This document shows, in pieces, positions 8,012 to 15,998 of a stretch of 28,234 nt of DNA. A program made the position numbers and the translations under genes. Below the pieces are notes generated by a model, which did not search any database, was not told the origin of the DNA, and worked only from the letters and a program-made list of their open reading frames with translations. Location of the stretch: the NCBI GenBank assembly GCA_943324395.2, contig CALPLL020000001.1, forward strand, positions 1-28,234, read 5' to 3'. Position 1 is the stretch's first letter; the number at the start of each line of letters is the position of its first letter. This DNA comes from Rhizobium sp. Q54 (GTDB taxonomy: Bacteria; Bacteroidota; Bacteroidia; Flavobacteriales; Flavobacteriaceae).

Positions 8012-8575
8012 TTAGAATTTTAAAGCTACGGTCAAATCAAAGTCATCATTTATTGCACGATCACCTAAATTATCGAAGAAACTTCCCGATCCGTATTTAA
8101 TTCCAAATTTAGTTCTGTTGATTTTTACATTTGCAGAAGCAGTGTTTGCAGTTGTAGCCAAATCAAAAGTTACTGAATCAGTAATTCCTTTAATTGTTAA
8201 ATCGGCAGTTACAGAGTAAACTCCAGCGCTTTTTTCACCAATAGATTTGAAAACTAAAGTTGAAGTTGGGAATTTTTCAGTTCCGAAAAAATCTTCCGAT
8301 TTCAAGTGACCGTCTAATTTTTCTTTACCTTGTCCTGCTTTTAAATCTGTAGTTGTCATTGAAGTCATGTCAACAGTAAAGTTACCACCAACTACTTTTT
8401 TCCCTTTGAAAATTAAGTTTCCTTCTTTAAGATTTACAGTTCCTTCATGTTGACCTGTTACTTTTTTAGCTAACCAATTAATGGAACTTTTTGTTGCGTC
8501 TACTTTTTTTGTTTGTGCATTTACAGTTCCAAATGCTACTAATAATGCGATTGCAATTGTTTTTAAATTTGTCAT
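8012..8575 (-). CDS. yceI: YceI-family periplasmic lipid-binding-like protein
   Basis: A 187-residue protein with a signal peptide (about residues 1-20, cut before Gln21) followed by one YceI domain. Visible family features are the opening VDATKSSINWLAKKVTGQHEGTV, the central GQGKEKLDGHLKSEDFFGTEKFP, and a C-terminal strand ending DFDLTVALKF. YceI proteins form a lipocalin-like barrel that binds polyisoprenoid or similar hydrophobic molecules. Their physiological role is poorly defined; some respond to stress. It is the last gene of a marR/nitroreductase/yceI unit, 25 nt behind the nitroreductase, with no -7 element of its own and a strong terminator after it. Confidence 0.93.
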   Translation of the reverse strand: MTNLKTIAIALLVAFGTVNAQTKKVDATKSSINWLAKKVTGQHEGTVNLKEGNLIFKGKKVVGGNFTVDMTSMTTTDLKAGQGKEKLDGHLKSEDFFGTEKFPTSTLVFKSIGEKSAGVYSVTADLTIKGITDSVTFDLATTANTASANVKINRTKFGIKYGSGSFFDNLGDRAINDDFDLTVALKF

Positions 8576-8600
8576 TTTTAAATTTGATTTTAGTTATTAA

Positions 8601-9233
8601 TTATAGTGTTATGAATAGATCCTCATTTGATTTTCTTACTTTTTTGTAATGTTGGGTTGCATCTTCTTCGTGACGGTAACCAATTGTTGCAATTACAGCT
8701 GCATTCAGGTTTAGTGCGTCTAATCCAAGGATTTCGTTGAATTGTTTTGCATTAAAACCTTCCATTGGAGTTGCGTCAATTTTTAATTCAGCAGCAGCAT
8801 TCAATAAATTTCCTAAAGCTAAATAAGTTTGTTTTGCCATCCAAATTGCTTTTTGTTCTGCTGGAATAGGATTAAGAAAGCCTTTCATATAGTCACCAAA
8901 TCCTGACAAAGAATCAACTGGGATTTCTCTAGTTTCACTGATATTTTTAATGTAGGAATCCACATCGGCATCAGATGCTGAGATTTGATTTGCAAATACA
9001 ACCACTTGTGAAGCATCTACAATTTGTGTTTGTCCGTAAGCTGCTGGAAGTAATTTTGCTTTTAATTCAGGGTTTTCAATAATGATTACTTTGTAAAGTT
9101 GCAGTCCAAATGATGATGTACTTAGGCGGATAGCTTCTTTAAGTAAATTTAAATCTTCAGTGGCGATTTTTTTGGTAGCGTCGAATTTTTTTGTTGCGTA
9201 ACGCCAGTTTTGATTTTCAATGAAAGTACTCAT
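8601..9233 (-). CDS. FMN-dependent NAD(P)H nitroreductase family protein
   Basis: A 210-residue protein of the NfsB-like nitroreductase fold. The N-terminus WRYATKKFDATKKI matches the conserved FMN-contacting region, and IRLSTSSFGLQLYKVIII is typical of oxygen-insensitive nitroreductases that bind FMN as homodimers. Near the C-terminus ATIGYRHEED is also conserved. Such enzymes reduce nitroaromatics, quinones or related electrophiles with NAD(P)H; the natural substrate is unknown. It lies between a MarR repressor gene (20 nt upstream) and a yceI gene, a setting that fits an inducible response to quinone-like or aromatic compounds. That is inference from context. Confidence 0.92.
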   Translation of the reverse strand: MSTFIENQNWRYATKKFDATKKIATEDLNLLKEAIRLSTSSFGLQLYKVIIIENPELKAKLLPAAYGQTQIVDASQVVVFANQISASDADVDSYIKNISETREIPVDSLSGFGDYMKGFLNPIPAEQKAIWMAKQTYLALGNLLNAAAELKIDATPMEGFNAKQFNEILGLDALNLNAAVIATIGYRHEEDATQHYKKVRKSNEDLFITL

Positions 9234-9253
9234 AATTTTGTGTTTGTTATTTA

Positions 9254-9718
9254 TTATTTAATTCTAATTTTTTCTAAAAGATCGTTTAAGTGTTCTAATT
9301 CATTGGTAGATAAATTAGACACAATATTATTTTCATAATCATCTACTTTAGGGTCTAATTCTTTCAAAATAGCTAATCCTTTTTCAGTGATTAAAACTTC
9401 AATTTTTCTTCGATTTTCTTTACAAACTTTTCGGGTAACCATTTCTTTTAAAAGTAGTTTATCTACTAATCTCGTGGTGTTGCTTGTTTTAGCAAGCATT
9501 CGTTCCTGAATAACACACATGTTAGCTGGATTTCCTTTCTGCCCTCTTAAAATCCGTAAAACATTATATTGTTCGATAGATAAATCATAAGGTTTAAGAA
9601 TTTCAATTAATCGCTCATTAATATTATTTTGAGTGTAAATAATATTTAAAACCGCTTTTTGAGATAATCCCATTGCTACATTTGATTTTACTACTTCTTC
9701 AATTTTCATATTTGTCAT
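9254..9718 (-). CDS. MarR-family transcriptional regulator
   Basis: A 154-residue winged helix-turn-helix protein. The dimerisation helices are at both ends. The DNA-binding core covers about residues 45-115: LSIEQYNVLRILRGQ, then NMCVIQERMLAKTSNTTRLVDKLLLKEMVTRKVCKENRRKIEVLITEKG, which includes the recognition helix and the wing. MarR proteins are usually repressors released by small phenolic or electrophilic ligands or by cysteine oxidation. It has Cys residues at about 68 and 99. It heads an operon with a nitroreductase and yceI. The palindrome TTGTAGGTACAA 9 nt upstream overlaps the -7 element and is the likely autoregulatory operator. A second ATG at codon 4 (9709) is also a possible start. 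Confidence 0.93.
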   Translation of the reverse strand: MTNMKIEEVVKSNVAMGLSQKAVLNIIYTQNNINERLIEILKPYDLSIEQYNVLRILRGQKGNPANMCVIQERMLAKTSNTTRLVDKLLLKEMVTRKVCKENRRKIEVLITEKGLAILKELDPKVDDYENNIVSNLSTNELEHLNDLLEKIRIK

Positions 9719-9726
9719 TACAAAAC

Positions 9727-9743
9727 TTGTAGGTACAAATGTA
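9727..9743 (-). promoter_or_regulatory. marR promoter -7 element overlapped by a palindromic MarR operator
   Basis: TACATTTG (9743 to 9736, minus strand) fits TAnnTTTG and ends 17 nt before the marR start. The perfect palindrome TTGTA-GG-TACAA (9727-9738) covers the 3' part of this element and the probable transcription start. A bound dimer would block the polymerase, which suggests autorepression of the whole unit. Confidence 0.6.
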
Positions 9744-9873
9744 TATTTAATTTCATCAATTTGTCTTGTCTTTTTGTTATTTTTTTGTTAATTAACTTAA
9801 AGAAAAATAATTTAAATAACTTCTAATTTTATATGTGATGAATTATTAATATATTCGCATAAACTTACTTATA

Positions 9874-12771
9874 ATGATTATGAATTCTTTTAAAACACTT
9901 TGTTTAGCAATTTCAATTCTCGCTAGTTCTATAGTATTTGCTCAAGCAAATGCTAAAATGAGTGATAAGGTACCTTTTCAAAAATATTTAAAATTTGAAG
10001 ACGGTGGTCTTTTGAAAGAAGAAGCAATTTCAGCTTTTAAAAAAGAATACAATTTGGGCAAAGGTTATTCTTTTAGCTCCTATAAAGTCACAAAAGACCA
10101 AACTGAAATGGTTCACGAGCGATTCCAAGAATTCTATAAAGGAATAAAAGTTGAATTTGGTGTTATGATTACTCATTCTAGTAATGATCATGTTTTAACT
10201 ATTAACGGTGAATTGTATAATGCAAATGGTTTGGATGTTTTGCCAACACTTTCTAAAAATGAAGCATTTCAAAAAGTGATTACCAATGTAAATGCTCAAA
10301 AATACCTATGGGAAGATCCAGCTCAAGCACAATTAATGGATTATAAGAAACCTGAAGGAGAATTGGTTATTTTTCCGTTAGTAAATTCTGGTGAAGTTAA
10401 GTTAGCTTATAAATTTGATATTTATTCTATAGACCCAATTTCAAGAGCCGATATTTATGTGGATGCAAATACTGGATTAATACTATTCAAAAATCTTATT
10501 ATTAAACATGCGGCTGGTTACAAAACGAGCCAACATTCGAAAAAAAAAATCAAAAACTTCGAAAATCTAGTAGCCGGTAATGCTGATACTAGATACAGTG
10601 GTTCCAGATCTATAGAAACATCTTTGTTTGCTTCTACTAATAAGTATGTTCTACTTGATAATACTAGAGGTGGAGGAATTGTTACTTATAATTCTGCAAG
10701 AACTGTAAATTATCAAAATGTTCATTTTTCTGATTCTGATAATAACTGGACTGCAGCAGAATATAATAATGCTAACAAAGACAATGGTGCTTTAGATGCC
10801 CATTGGGGAGCAGAAAAAACATATGATTTTTTTAAAAACACTTTTAATAGAAATAGCTTCGATGATAATGGAAGTCAGATAAAAAGCTATGTTCATTATC
10901 GCAAAGTTGCCAATACAAGTTTGGTTAATGCCTTTTGGAATGGAACTGTAATGAGTTATGGAGATGGAAGTACTACCACTTCAATTTTAACTTCAATTGA
11001 TGTTTGCGCACATGAAATTGGGCACGCAATCTGCCAATATACTGCTGGTTTAGCCTATCAAAATCAATCAGGTGCTATGAATGAAGGATTGTCAGATATT
11101 TGGGGAGCTTGTGTTGAACATTATGCAAGAACAGGGTCTTTAGCTGGTACGCCGATAAATGCTGTGTGGCAAATAGCTGAAGATTTGAGTACTTCTGCAA
11201 ATGCTTTTAGATCAATGAACAATCCACGAACAAAAGGTAATCCAGACACTTATTTAGGAACTAATTGGACAGCGACTGGAGATGAATCTACCTGCGCACC
11301 TACATCTACAAATGATTATTGTGGTGTTCATAATAATAGTGGAGTATTAAATCATTGGTTTTATATTTTAACGGCGGGAAAAACCGGCACAAATAATGCC
11401 CCAACTCCTGCGAGTTATAATGTTACAGGTATTGGAATGGAAAAATCATCTCAAGTAATTTACTATGCTGAAAGAGATTATCTTACAGCAAACTCAACTT
11501 ATTTAGATGCTAGAAATGCCACATTAGCTGTAGCTTCAAACTTATATTGTACTACAAGTCCGGAATATATCGCTATTACAAATGCCTGGGCTGCTGTAAA
11601 TGTTGGACCTCAATTTGTTAGTTACAATTCAGATGTATCTTTGAAAAGTTTAAATAAAAATATTTTATTCGCATGTAATGCTAATTTCACCCCTGTAATT
11701 GTATTTGAAAACTCAGGGGTAAATCCAATTACTTCTGTAACAATTTCCTATTCAATGGACGGAGGACCTTCTTCTACAGCTACTTGGACGGGTTCCCTAG
11801 CAAATTGTTCTTCTCAGAGTTATACATTACCAACTTATTCTAATTTATCTACTGGAACTCATATTTTAACGGTATCTACAACAACTCAAAACGATGGAAA
11901 TAGTTTGAATAATTCTAGATCATCTTATGTATTAGGAAACACTTCAGGTACTGTAAATCAAGTAAATACTTTTGAAAGCACTACTGATGATTTAATATCA
12001 ATTGATTCAAATGGAATGAGCAATGTTATGTGGGAAAGAGGTGTGATTGGAACAAAAACAATATTTACAAATGCAATTATAGGTTCTAAAGCATATATAA
12101 CAAAATTATCCGGAAATTATCCAGATAAAACAAAATCTTATTTAGTTTCAAAATGTTATGATTTATCTACACAACCAACTCCAAAGGTTGAATTTGACAT
12201 GGGGTTTGATTTAGAACCAAACTTTGATATATTATATGTTCAAACATCTACAGATAATGGGGTTACATGGACTAATTTAGATACTGGAATAGTTTCGGGT
12301 TGGTACAATAATGAAGGAGTACCAAACACAACCGATTGTCAAAATTGCGTAGGAGGGCAGTGGACCGGAACTGTGGGAACAAAGACACACTACAGTCATA
12401 GTTTGCCTCAATCATCAAATTTAATGTTACGATTTGTAATGCAATCTGACGATGCAGTTAATAACGACGGAGTTTATATTGATAATTTTGTAGTTTCAAG
12501 TGCGTTATCCAACAACGAAAGCAGTTTATTTAATTTTGAAATTTCACCAAATCCATCAAATGGAACTGTAAATTTGAGTATTGAAAATGCCAACGAAGTT
12601 AAAATAAACCTATACGATATAAGCGGCAGAAGCATTTTTCAATCCAATTATAGTAGTTCAAATACTTATTTCAACAGAGAAATTAACTTTAATCCAATTG
12701 CAAAAGGAGTTTATTTATTAAATGTAAATGTTGATGGAAAAGTTGCAACTAAAAAAATCATTATAAATTAA
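9874..12771 (+). CDS. Secreted M4 (thermolysin-like) metalloprotease with type IX secretion signal
   Basis: A 965-residue preproprotein. A signal peptide (about 1-23) is followed by an FTP/PepSY-type propeptide (to about 235) and the M4 catalytic domain (about 240-575). Zinc ligands are visible: His380 and His384 in HEIGH, and Glu404 in NEGLSD, spaced as in thermolysin. Glu381 is the catalytic base, and His486 in GVHNNSGV corresponds to the transition-state histidine. After the enzyme come an Ig/CARDB-like region (about 585-690), a jelly-roll-like region (about 690-880) and a type IX sorting domain (888-965: SPNPSNGT, then GVYLLNV and a terminal KKIIIN). It should be exported across the outer membrane and feed the cell on peptides. 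A second ATG at codon 3 is an alternative start. A rhodanese gene follows 5 nt later. Confidence 0.95.
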   Translation: MIMNSFKTLCLAISILASSIVFAQANAKMSDKVPFQKYLKFEDGGLLKEEAISAFKKEYNLGKGYSFSSYKVTKDQTEMVHERFQEFYKGIKVEFGVMITHSSNDHVLTINGELYNANGLDVLPTLSKNEAFQKVITNVNAQKYLWEDPAQAQLMDYKKPEGELVIFPLVNSGEVKLAYKFDIYSIDPISRADIYVDANTGLILFKNLIIKHAAGYKTSQHSKKKIKNFENLVAGNADTRYSGSRSIETSLFASTNKYVLLDNTRGGGIVTYNSARTVNYQNVHFSDSDNNWTAAEYNNANKDNGALDAHWGAEKTYDFFKNTFNRNSFDDNGSQIKSYVHYRKVANTSLVNAFWNGTVMSYGDGSTTTSILTSIDVCAHEIGHAICQYTAGLAYQNQSGAMNEGLSDIWGACVEHYARTGSLAGTPINAVWQIAEDLSTSANAFRSMNNPRTKGNPDTYLGTNWTATGDESTCAPTSTNDYCGVHNNSGVLNHWFYILTAGKTGTNNAPTPASYNVTGIGMEKSSQVIYYAERDYLTANSTYLDARNATLAVASNLYCTTSPEYIAITNAWAAVNVGPQFVSYNSDVSLKSLNKNILFACNANFTPVIVFENSGVNPITSVTISYSMDGGPSSTATWTGSLANCSSQSYTLPTYSNLSTGTHILTVSTTTQNDGNSLNNSRSSYVLGNTSGTVNQVNTFESTTDDLISIDSNGMSNVMWERGVIGTKTIFTNAIIGSKAYITKLSGNYPDKTKSYLVSKCYDLSTQPTPKVEFDMGFDLEPNFDILYVQTSTDNGVTWTNLDTGIVSGWYNNEGVPNTTDCQNCVGGQWTGTVGTKTHYSHSLPQSSNLMLRFVMQSDDAVNNDGVYIDNFVVSSALSNNESSLFNFEISPNPSNGTVNLSIENANEVKINLYDISGRSIFQSNYSSSNTYFNREINFNPIAKGVYLLNVNVDGKVATKKIIIN

Positions 12772-12776
12772 CACCA

Positions 12777-13082
12777 ATGAATTTAGAACAAGACATATGG
12801 AAAGATCAACTAAATCAAGATTCTAACGCAGTTATTTTAGACGTAAGAACCGAAGATGAATTTAACGAAGGATATATTCCTGGAGCTATCAATATTGATA
12901 TTTATAAAGGGCAAGGTTTTATATATGCTATCGAAGAGTTGGATAAATCAAAAAACTATTACGTGTACTGTAGATCGGGGGGAAGAAGCGGTCAGGCTTG
13001 TTCAATTATGAGTCAATTGGGTTTCGAAAATGCCTTTAATTTACTTGGTGGAATAATGAATTGGGAAGGGGAAGTAGTTTAG
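12777..13082 (+). CDS. Single-domain rhodanese-like protein
   Basis: A 101-residue cytoplasmic protein that is one rhodanese domain. It shows the substrate-binding LDVRTEDEFNEGYIPGAINI near the N-terminus and the active-site loop CRSGGRS with Cys65 as the persulfide-carrying residue. Rhodaneses move sulfane sulfur between donors and acceptors; the physiological partner of this one is unknown. It begins only 5 nt after the stop of the secreted M4 protease, so the two are likely on one transcript although their sites of action differ. There is no clear terminator after it, and the next gene is convergent with 5 nt between stops. Confidence 0.92.
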   Translation: MNLEQDIWKDQLNQDSNAVILDVRTEDEFNEGYIPGAINIDIYKGQGFIYAIEELDKSKNYYVYCRSGGRSGQACSIMSQLGFENAFNLLGGIMNWEGEVV

Positions 13083-13087
13083 TTTCT

Positions 13088-13504
13088 TTATTCTTTTATT
13101 TTTTGAAACTTTTTAACAATTCGAATTATTTTTAAAATATGTTCTTTATTATTTGATTTAAATTTAAATGAATTTACCTTTTTATTTTTTTTAAATTCTA
13201 TAATTAGAAATTTACTTTTATATTTTAAGGATCTGTTTACTACAAGAAAAGTCGATAGTAATATTATTGAAGATATTATTAGGATTTCAAAATATTCTAT
13301 AAAAAGAAAAGACAATAATACAAGTATAATAATAATCCCGTAAATAAAATAGAGTTTACTAATTCTATTTTCAATATAGATTTTACTTATTTCAGAAATT
13401 TGAATTTCTTTTACTAAGTCATTGTGCTTTTTTATTGATAAAACACCATCTTTAGTATCCATTTTTTTTATCAAATTAGGAAAAAACAAGTAATTTAACA
13501 GCAT
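13088..13504 (-). CDS. Unknown small membrane protein, two transmembrane helices
   Basis: A 138-residue protein that I do not recognise. A Lys-rich N-terminal portion (about residues 1-48) precedes two adjacent membrane helices (about 51-70 and 72-89: YFIYGIIIILVLLSFLFI and ILIISSIILLSTFLVV). A second Lys/Phe-rich portion (about 95-138) follows. The layout of soluble strands, a two-helix hairpin and soluble strands resembles small bacterial PH-like membrane proteins, but that is only a resemblance. The coding region is unusually A+T rich, with many Lys, Ile and Asn codons. A TAnnTTTG element 22 nt upstream supports expression. It ends 5 nt from the convergent rhodanese. Confidence 0.65.
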   Translation of the reverse strand: MLLNYLFFPNLIKKMDTKDGVLSIKKHNDLVKEIQISEISKIYIENRISKLYFIYGIIIILVLLSFLFIEYFEILIISSIILLSTFLVVNRSLKYKSKFLIIEFKKNKKVNSFKFKSNNKEHILKIIRIVKKFQKIKE

Positions 13505-13526
13505 AATTTTTATTCAAACATTTTGA

Positions 13527-13560
13527 CAAAATTATAGTATTATTTATATTAAATTTCAAA
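13527..13560 (-). promoter_or_regulatory. Promoter of the unknown membrane protein
   Basis: On the minus strand TTTG (13560 to 13557), 22-nt spacer, TAATTTTG (13534 to 13527), then 22 nt to the start codon at 13504. This fits the Bacteroidota promoter pattern, near the long end of the spacer range. Confidence 0.5.
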
Positions 13561-13680
13561 TAAAATCAACGAATTAGTTAACGTATGACTTTGTTTATTT
13601 AACGTTTTAAATTATAACAAGTTTAATTTATTTAATTATTTGATATTTGTTAAAATCACACAAAATTTAATAAATAACAT

Positions 13681-13688
13681 TAAATTTG
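13681..13688 (+). promoter_or_regulatory. Candidate -7 element for rocD
   Basis: TAAATTTG fits TAnnTTTG and lies 64 nt before the ATG at 13753, giving a longer leader than most genes here. The rest of the 248-nt gap from 13505 to 13752 is very A+T rich. Apart from a direct repeat of TTAACGT at 13578-13584 and 13599-13605 I see nothing else in it. Confidence 0.4.
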
Positions 13689-13752
13689 TAACCACTAGGA
13701 TGATTTCTCTCCATAAGAAGGAATTGAGTTTTGAAAAATTTAATATTTTACA

Positions 13753-15033
13753 ATGTCAGTTTTAGAAAAAATAAATGCCGAGGGATTAATCGGATTAGAG
13801 AATGAATTTGGAGCCCACAATTACCATCCACTCCCAGTTGTTTTAAATCGAGGAGAGGGGGTTTATGTATGGGATGTTGAAGGAAAACGTTATTATGATT
13901 TTTTATCGGCCTATTCGGCAGTAAATCAAGGTCATTGTCATCCAAAAATTATTGGAGCATTAATCAATCAAGCGCAAAAACTTACATTAACTTCTCGTGC
14001 TTTTTATAATGACCAATTGGGTTTATTCGAAGAATTTATTACTAATTACTTTGGATTTGACAAAGTATTACCAATGAATACTGGTGCTGAAGCGGTTGAA
14101 ACGGCTTTAAAACTTTGCAGAAAATGGGCTTACGAAGTAAAAGGAATCAAAGAGCAAAAAGCCCAAATCATTGTTTGCGACGGAAATTTTCACGGAAGAA
14201 CAACCACAATTATTTCTTTTTCTAATGATGAAAATGCTAGAAATAATTTTGGCCCCTATACGGAAGGATTTATCAAAATACCTTACAATGACATCGAAGC
14301 ATTAGAGAACACACTTAAATCATCTGATTCTATCGCAGGATTTCTAGTAGAACCTATTCAGGGTGAAGCAGGAGTTTACACCCCATCAGACGATTATATG
14401 CTTAAAGCAAAAGAACTTTGTAATAAATACAATGTTTTATTTATAGCGGATGAAATTCAAACTGGAATTGCAAGAACGGGATCTTTACTTGCAGTTTGTG
14501 GAAATTGTACTTGCGAGAACAAATGTGAAAAACAAAATACTTACGCAACGCCGGACATTCTTATTTTAGGAAAAGCATTGTCAGGCGGCGCCTATCCTGT
14601 TTCTGCTGTTTTGGCTAATAATTCCATTATGAATGTGATAAAGCCAGGCCAACACGGATCAACTTTTGGAGGAAATCCAATTGCCGCTGCGGTAGCAATT
14701 GCCGCTCTTAAAGTGGTTAATGACGAACATTTAATTAAGAATGCTCGTGTTTTAGGAAAGGTTTTTAGAAATAAATTGAATGAGTATATTCCAACTTCAA
14801 ATGTGGCAATTTTAGTTCGTGGTCGTGGATTGTTGAATGCAATCGTAATCAATGATACCGAAGAAAGTGATACTGCATGGGATATCTGTATGGCTTTGCG
14901 AGACAACGGGTTATTGGCAAAACCAACACATGGAAATATCATTCGTTTTGCGCCACCATTGGTAATTAACGAAGCTCAATTGTTAGATTGCGTAGACATT
15001 ATAATTAGAACATTAAAACAATTTGATAGATAA
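13753..15033 (+). CDS. rocD: Ornithine aminotransferase (ornithine-oxo-acid transaminase)
   Basis: A 426-residue class III PLP aminotransferase. The N-terminus has [25 protein letters not shown]; the PLP region has [13 protein letters not shown] and the aspartate of FIADEIQTG. The Schiff-base lysine is Lys274 in LGKALSGG. It transfers the delta-amino group of ornithine to 2-oxoglutarate, giving glutamate semialdehyde, and so links arginine/ornithine breakdown to proline and glutamate. Just before the lysine there is an insertion with four cysteines in ten residues (Cys249, 252, 254, 258: [10 protein letters not shown]) where many family members have only a short loop; it may bind a metal. The gene is a single unit closed by a strong terminator. 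Confidence 0.94.
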   Translation: MSVLEKINAEGLIGLENEFGAHNYHPLPVVLNRGEGVYVWDVEGKRYYDFLSAYSAVNQGHCHPKIIGALINQAQKLTLTSRAFYNDQLGLFEEFITNYFGFDKVLPMNTGAEAVETALKLCRKWAYEVKGIKEQKAQIIVCDGNFHGRTTTIISFSNDENARNNFGPYTEGFIKIPYNDIEALENTLKSSDSIAGFLVEPIQGEAGVYTPSDDYMLKAKELCNKYNVLFIADEIQTGIARTGSLLAVCGNCTCENKCEKQNTYATPDILILGKALSGGAYPVSAVLANNSIMNVIKPGQHGSTFGGNPIAAAVAIAALKVVNDEHLIKNARVLGKVFRNKLNEYIPTSNVAILVRGRGLLNAIVINDTEESDTAWDICMALRDNGLLAKPTHGNIIRFAPPLVINEAQLLDCVDIIIRTLKQFDR

Positions 15034-15036
15034 ATA

Positions 15037-15064
15037 AAAAACCCTCTTTTTTAGAGGGTTTTTT
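15037..15064. terminator. Intrinsic terminator after rocD
   Basis: ACCCTCT (15041-15047), a five-T loop, then AGAGGGT (15053-15059), flanked by an A-run and a T-run. It begins just after the rocD stop and can also serve the convergent CCC-motif gene that ends at 15076. Confidence 0.9.
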
Positions 15065-15075
15065 ATAATAAATAA

Positions 15076-15414
15076 TTATTGACTTTGTTCTTGTTGGTAT
15101 TTTGCTTTAGCTTCCAAATTTTTCTGAAATTCTAATAACCTTTCTGGCCCAAGGGAATATAAATAAACGAACGCTAGCATAGTCAATGCGCTTAGTACAA
15201 TTCCTATAATTCCTAAAATTCTACCAATATTTAAATTTTTATAATTTAAATATAATTCAGGACTTTCTTGATACATTTTCAAATCTTTATTTGCCAAAAC
15301 CACTGCTATTATACCTAAAGTTAGACCAATAAAACCATAACAGCAGCAAGTTACAATTGATAATATTCCTAAAATTAAAACTGCGGTTCCATTCGGTAGA
15401 TTTCTTTTTTCCAT
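15076..15414 (-). CDS. CCC-motif small membrane protein
   Basis: A 112-residue protein with two membrane segments (about residues 11-43 and 66-90). Three consecutive cysteines, Cys23-25 (VTCCCYGFIG), sit in the first. This motif defines a family known as CCC-motif membrane proteins in Flavobacteria; its function is unknown. A soluble loop NKDLKMYQESPELY lies between the segments, and the C-terminal tail is Gln/Lys rich and probably cytoplasmic. It lies 8 nt downstream of a DUF2752 gene, so the two small membrane proteins are probably co-expressed. Confidence 0.82.
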   Translation of the reverse strand: MEKRNLPNGTAVLILGILSIVTCCCYGFIGLTLGIIAVVLANKDLKMYQESPELYLNYKNLNIGRILGIIGIVLSALTMLAFVYLYSLGPERLLEFQKNLEAKAKYQQEQSQ

Positions 15415-15422
15415 TTAAATAA

Positions 15423-15710
15423 TTATAAAAAGTTTGATATTTTGTAAATATAAGAAATAATCATAATTATTGCATTAATTATAGCCAATCCTATTATTAT
15501 TTTTTGAAAATTACGTTTCTTATTAATTAAGTGTAAACCTATGAATATAAAAAGGAGTAGGGAGGTATAAATTGCTGGAAATTGATAATAGGCCTTTGTG
15601 AATTCGCCATTAATTAATAAAAGCAACGATCTTTGAGTTCCACAGCCAATGCAGTCGACTCCAAATAGCGATTTATTCATGCAAGGCAATAGGTACTTTT
15701 CTATATTCAA
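15423..15710 (-). CDS. DUF2752 small membrane protein, probable TTG start
   Basis: A 95-residue protein with the DUF2752 signature: a CxxCG-type motif followed by a conserved GTQRS (CIGCGTQRSLLLLINGEF). Two hydrophobic helices follow (about 43-59 and 69-88). Function is unknown. The frame starts at a TTG (15710); the first in-frame ATG (15680) would remove EKYLLPC, a segment I recall as present in related proteins, so the TTG start is preferred. It lies immediately upstream of the CCC-motif gene. No TAnnTTTG element is visible upstream; a near match TATTTTG directly abuts the start codon. Confidence 0.75.
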   Translation of the reverse strand: MNIEKYLLPCMNKSLFGVDCIGCGTQRSLLLLINGEFTKAYYQFPAIYTSLLLFIFIGLHLINKKRNFQKIIIGLAIINAIIMIISYIYKISNFL

Positions 15711-15766
15711 AATAGGATTAATTTGATTGCAATTTAATAATAATTCATATTCAATATATTAATTGC

Positions 15767-15796
15767 TTGTTATTATTTCAAAGTTACCTACTTTTG
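15767..15796 (+). promoter_or_regulatory. Promoter of the small membrane protein/Smr unit
   Basis: TTG at 15767-15769, a 19-nt spacer, TACTTTTG at 15789-15796, then 19 nt to the ATG at 15816. This is one of the best matches to the Bacteroidota -33/-7 promoter in the window. Confidence 0.7.
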
Positions 15797-15815
15797 AATT
15801 TTAAAATATTTTACA

Positions 15816-15998
15816 ATGAAAAAAGTCTTATTGCCAATAATGATAATTGCAATTATTATTGCTTTTTATGAGCAAAGTTTGGATAAAAAAAATGTTTATA
15901 TTCAGGTAATTTCTATTGTGATCTTTATGATTGGAATGATGAAATTAAGTGCTAAAGTACCAAGTAAAAATCAAGAAAAAGAAGATGACGATGTTTAG
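15816..15998 (+). CDS. Tiny membrane protein upstream of the Smr-domain gene
   Basis: A 60-residue protein with two hydrophobic stretches (about residues 4-18 and 29-43), a short Lys/Asp-containing loop and a charged tail ending KEDDDV. It has no family I can name. It is probably real: it has a well-formed promoter, starts 19 nt after it, and its end overlaps the start of the Smr-domain gene by 14 nt, which suggests translational coupling. Its role is unknown. Confidence 0.7.
   Translation: MKKVLLPIMIIAIIIAFYEQSLDKKNVYIQVISIVIFMIGMMKLSAKVPSKNQEKEDDDV

Noticed and set aside
9787..9796. Palindrome GTTAATTAAC as an operator for the M4 protease
   Set aside because: It is short, entirely within A+T-rich sequence, and expected by chance; no matching second site is seen.
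15949..15984. N-terminal extension of the Smr-domain protein
   Set aside because: It is a Lys-rich out-of-frame reading of the tiny upstream gene; SH3-like domain sequence starts just after 15985.
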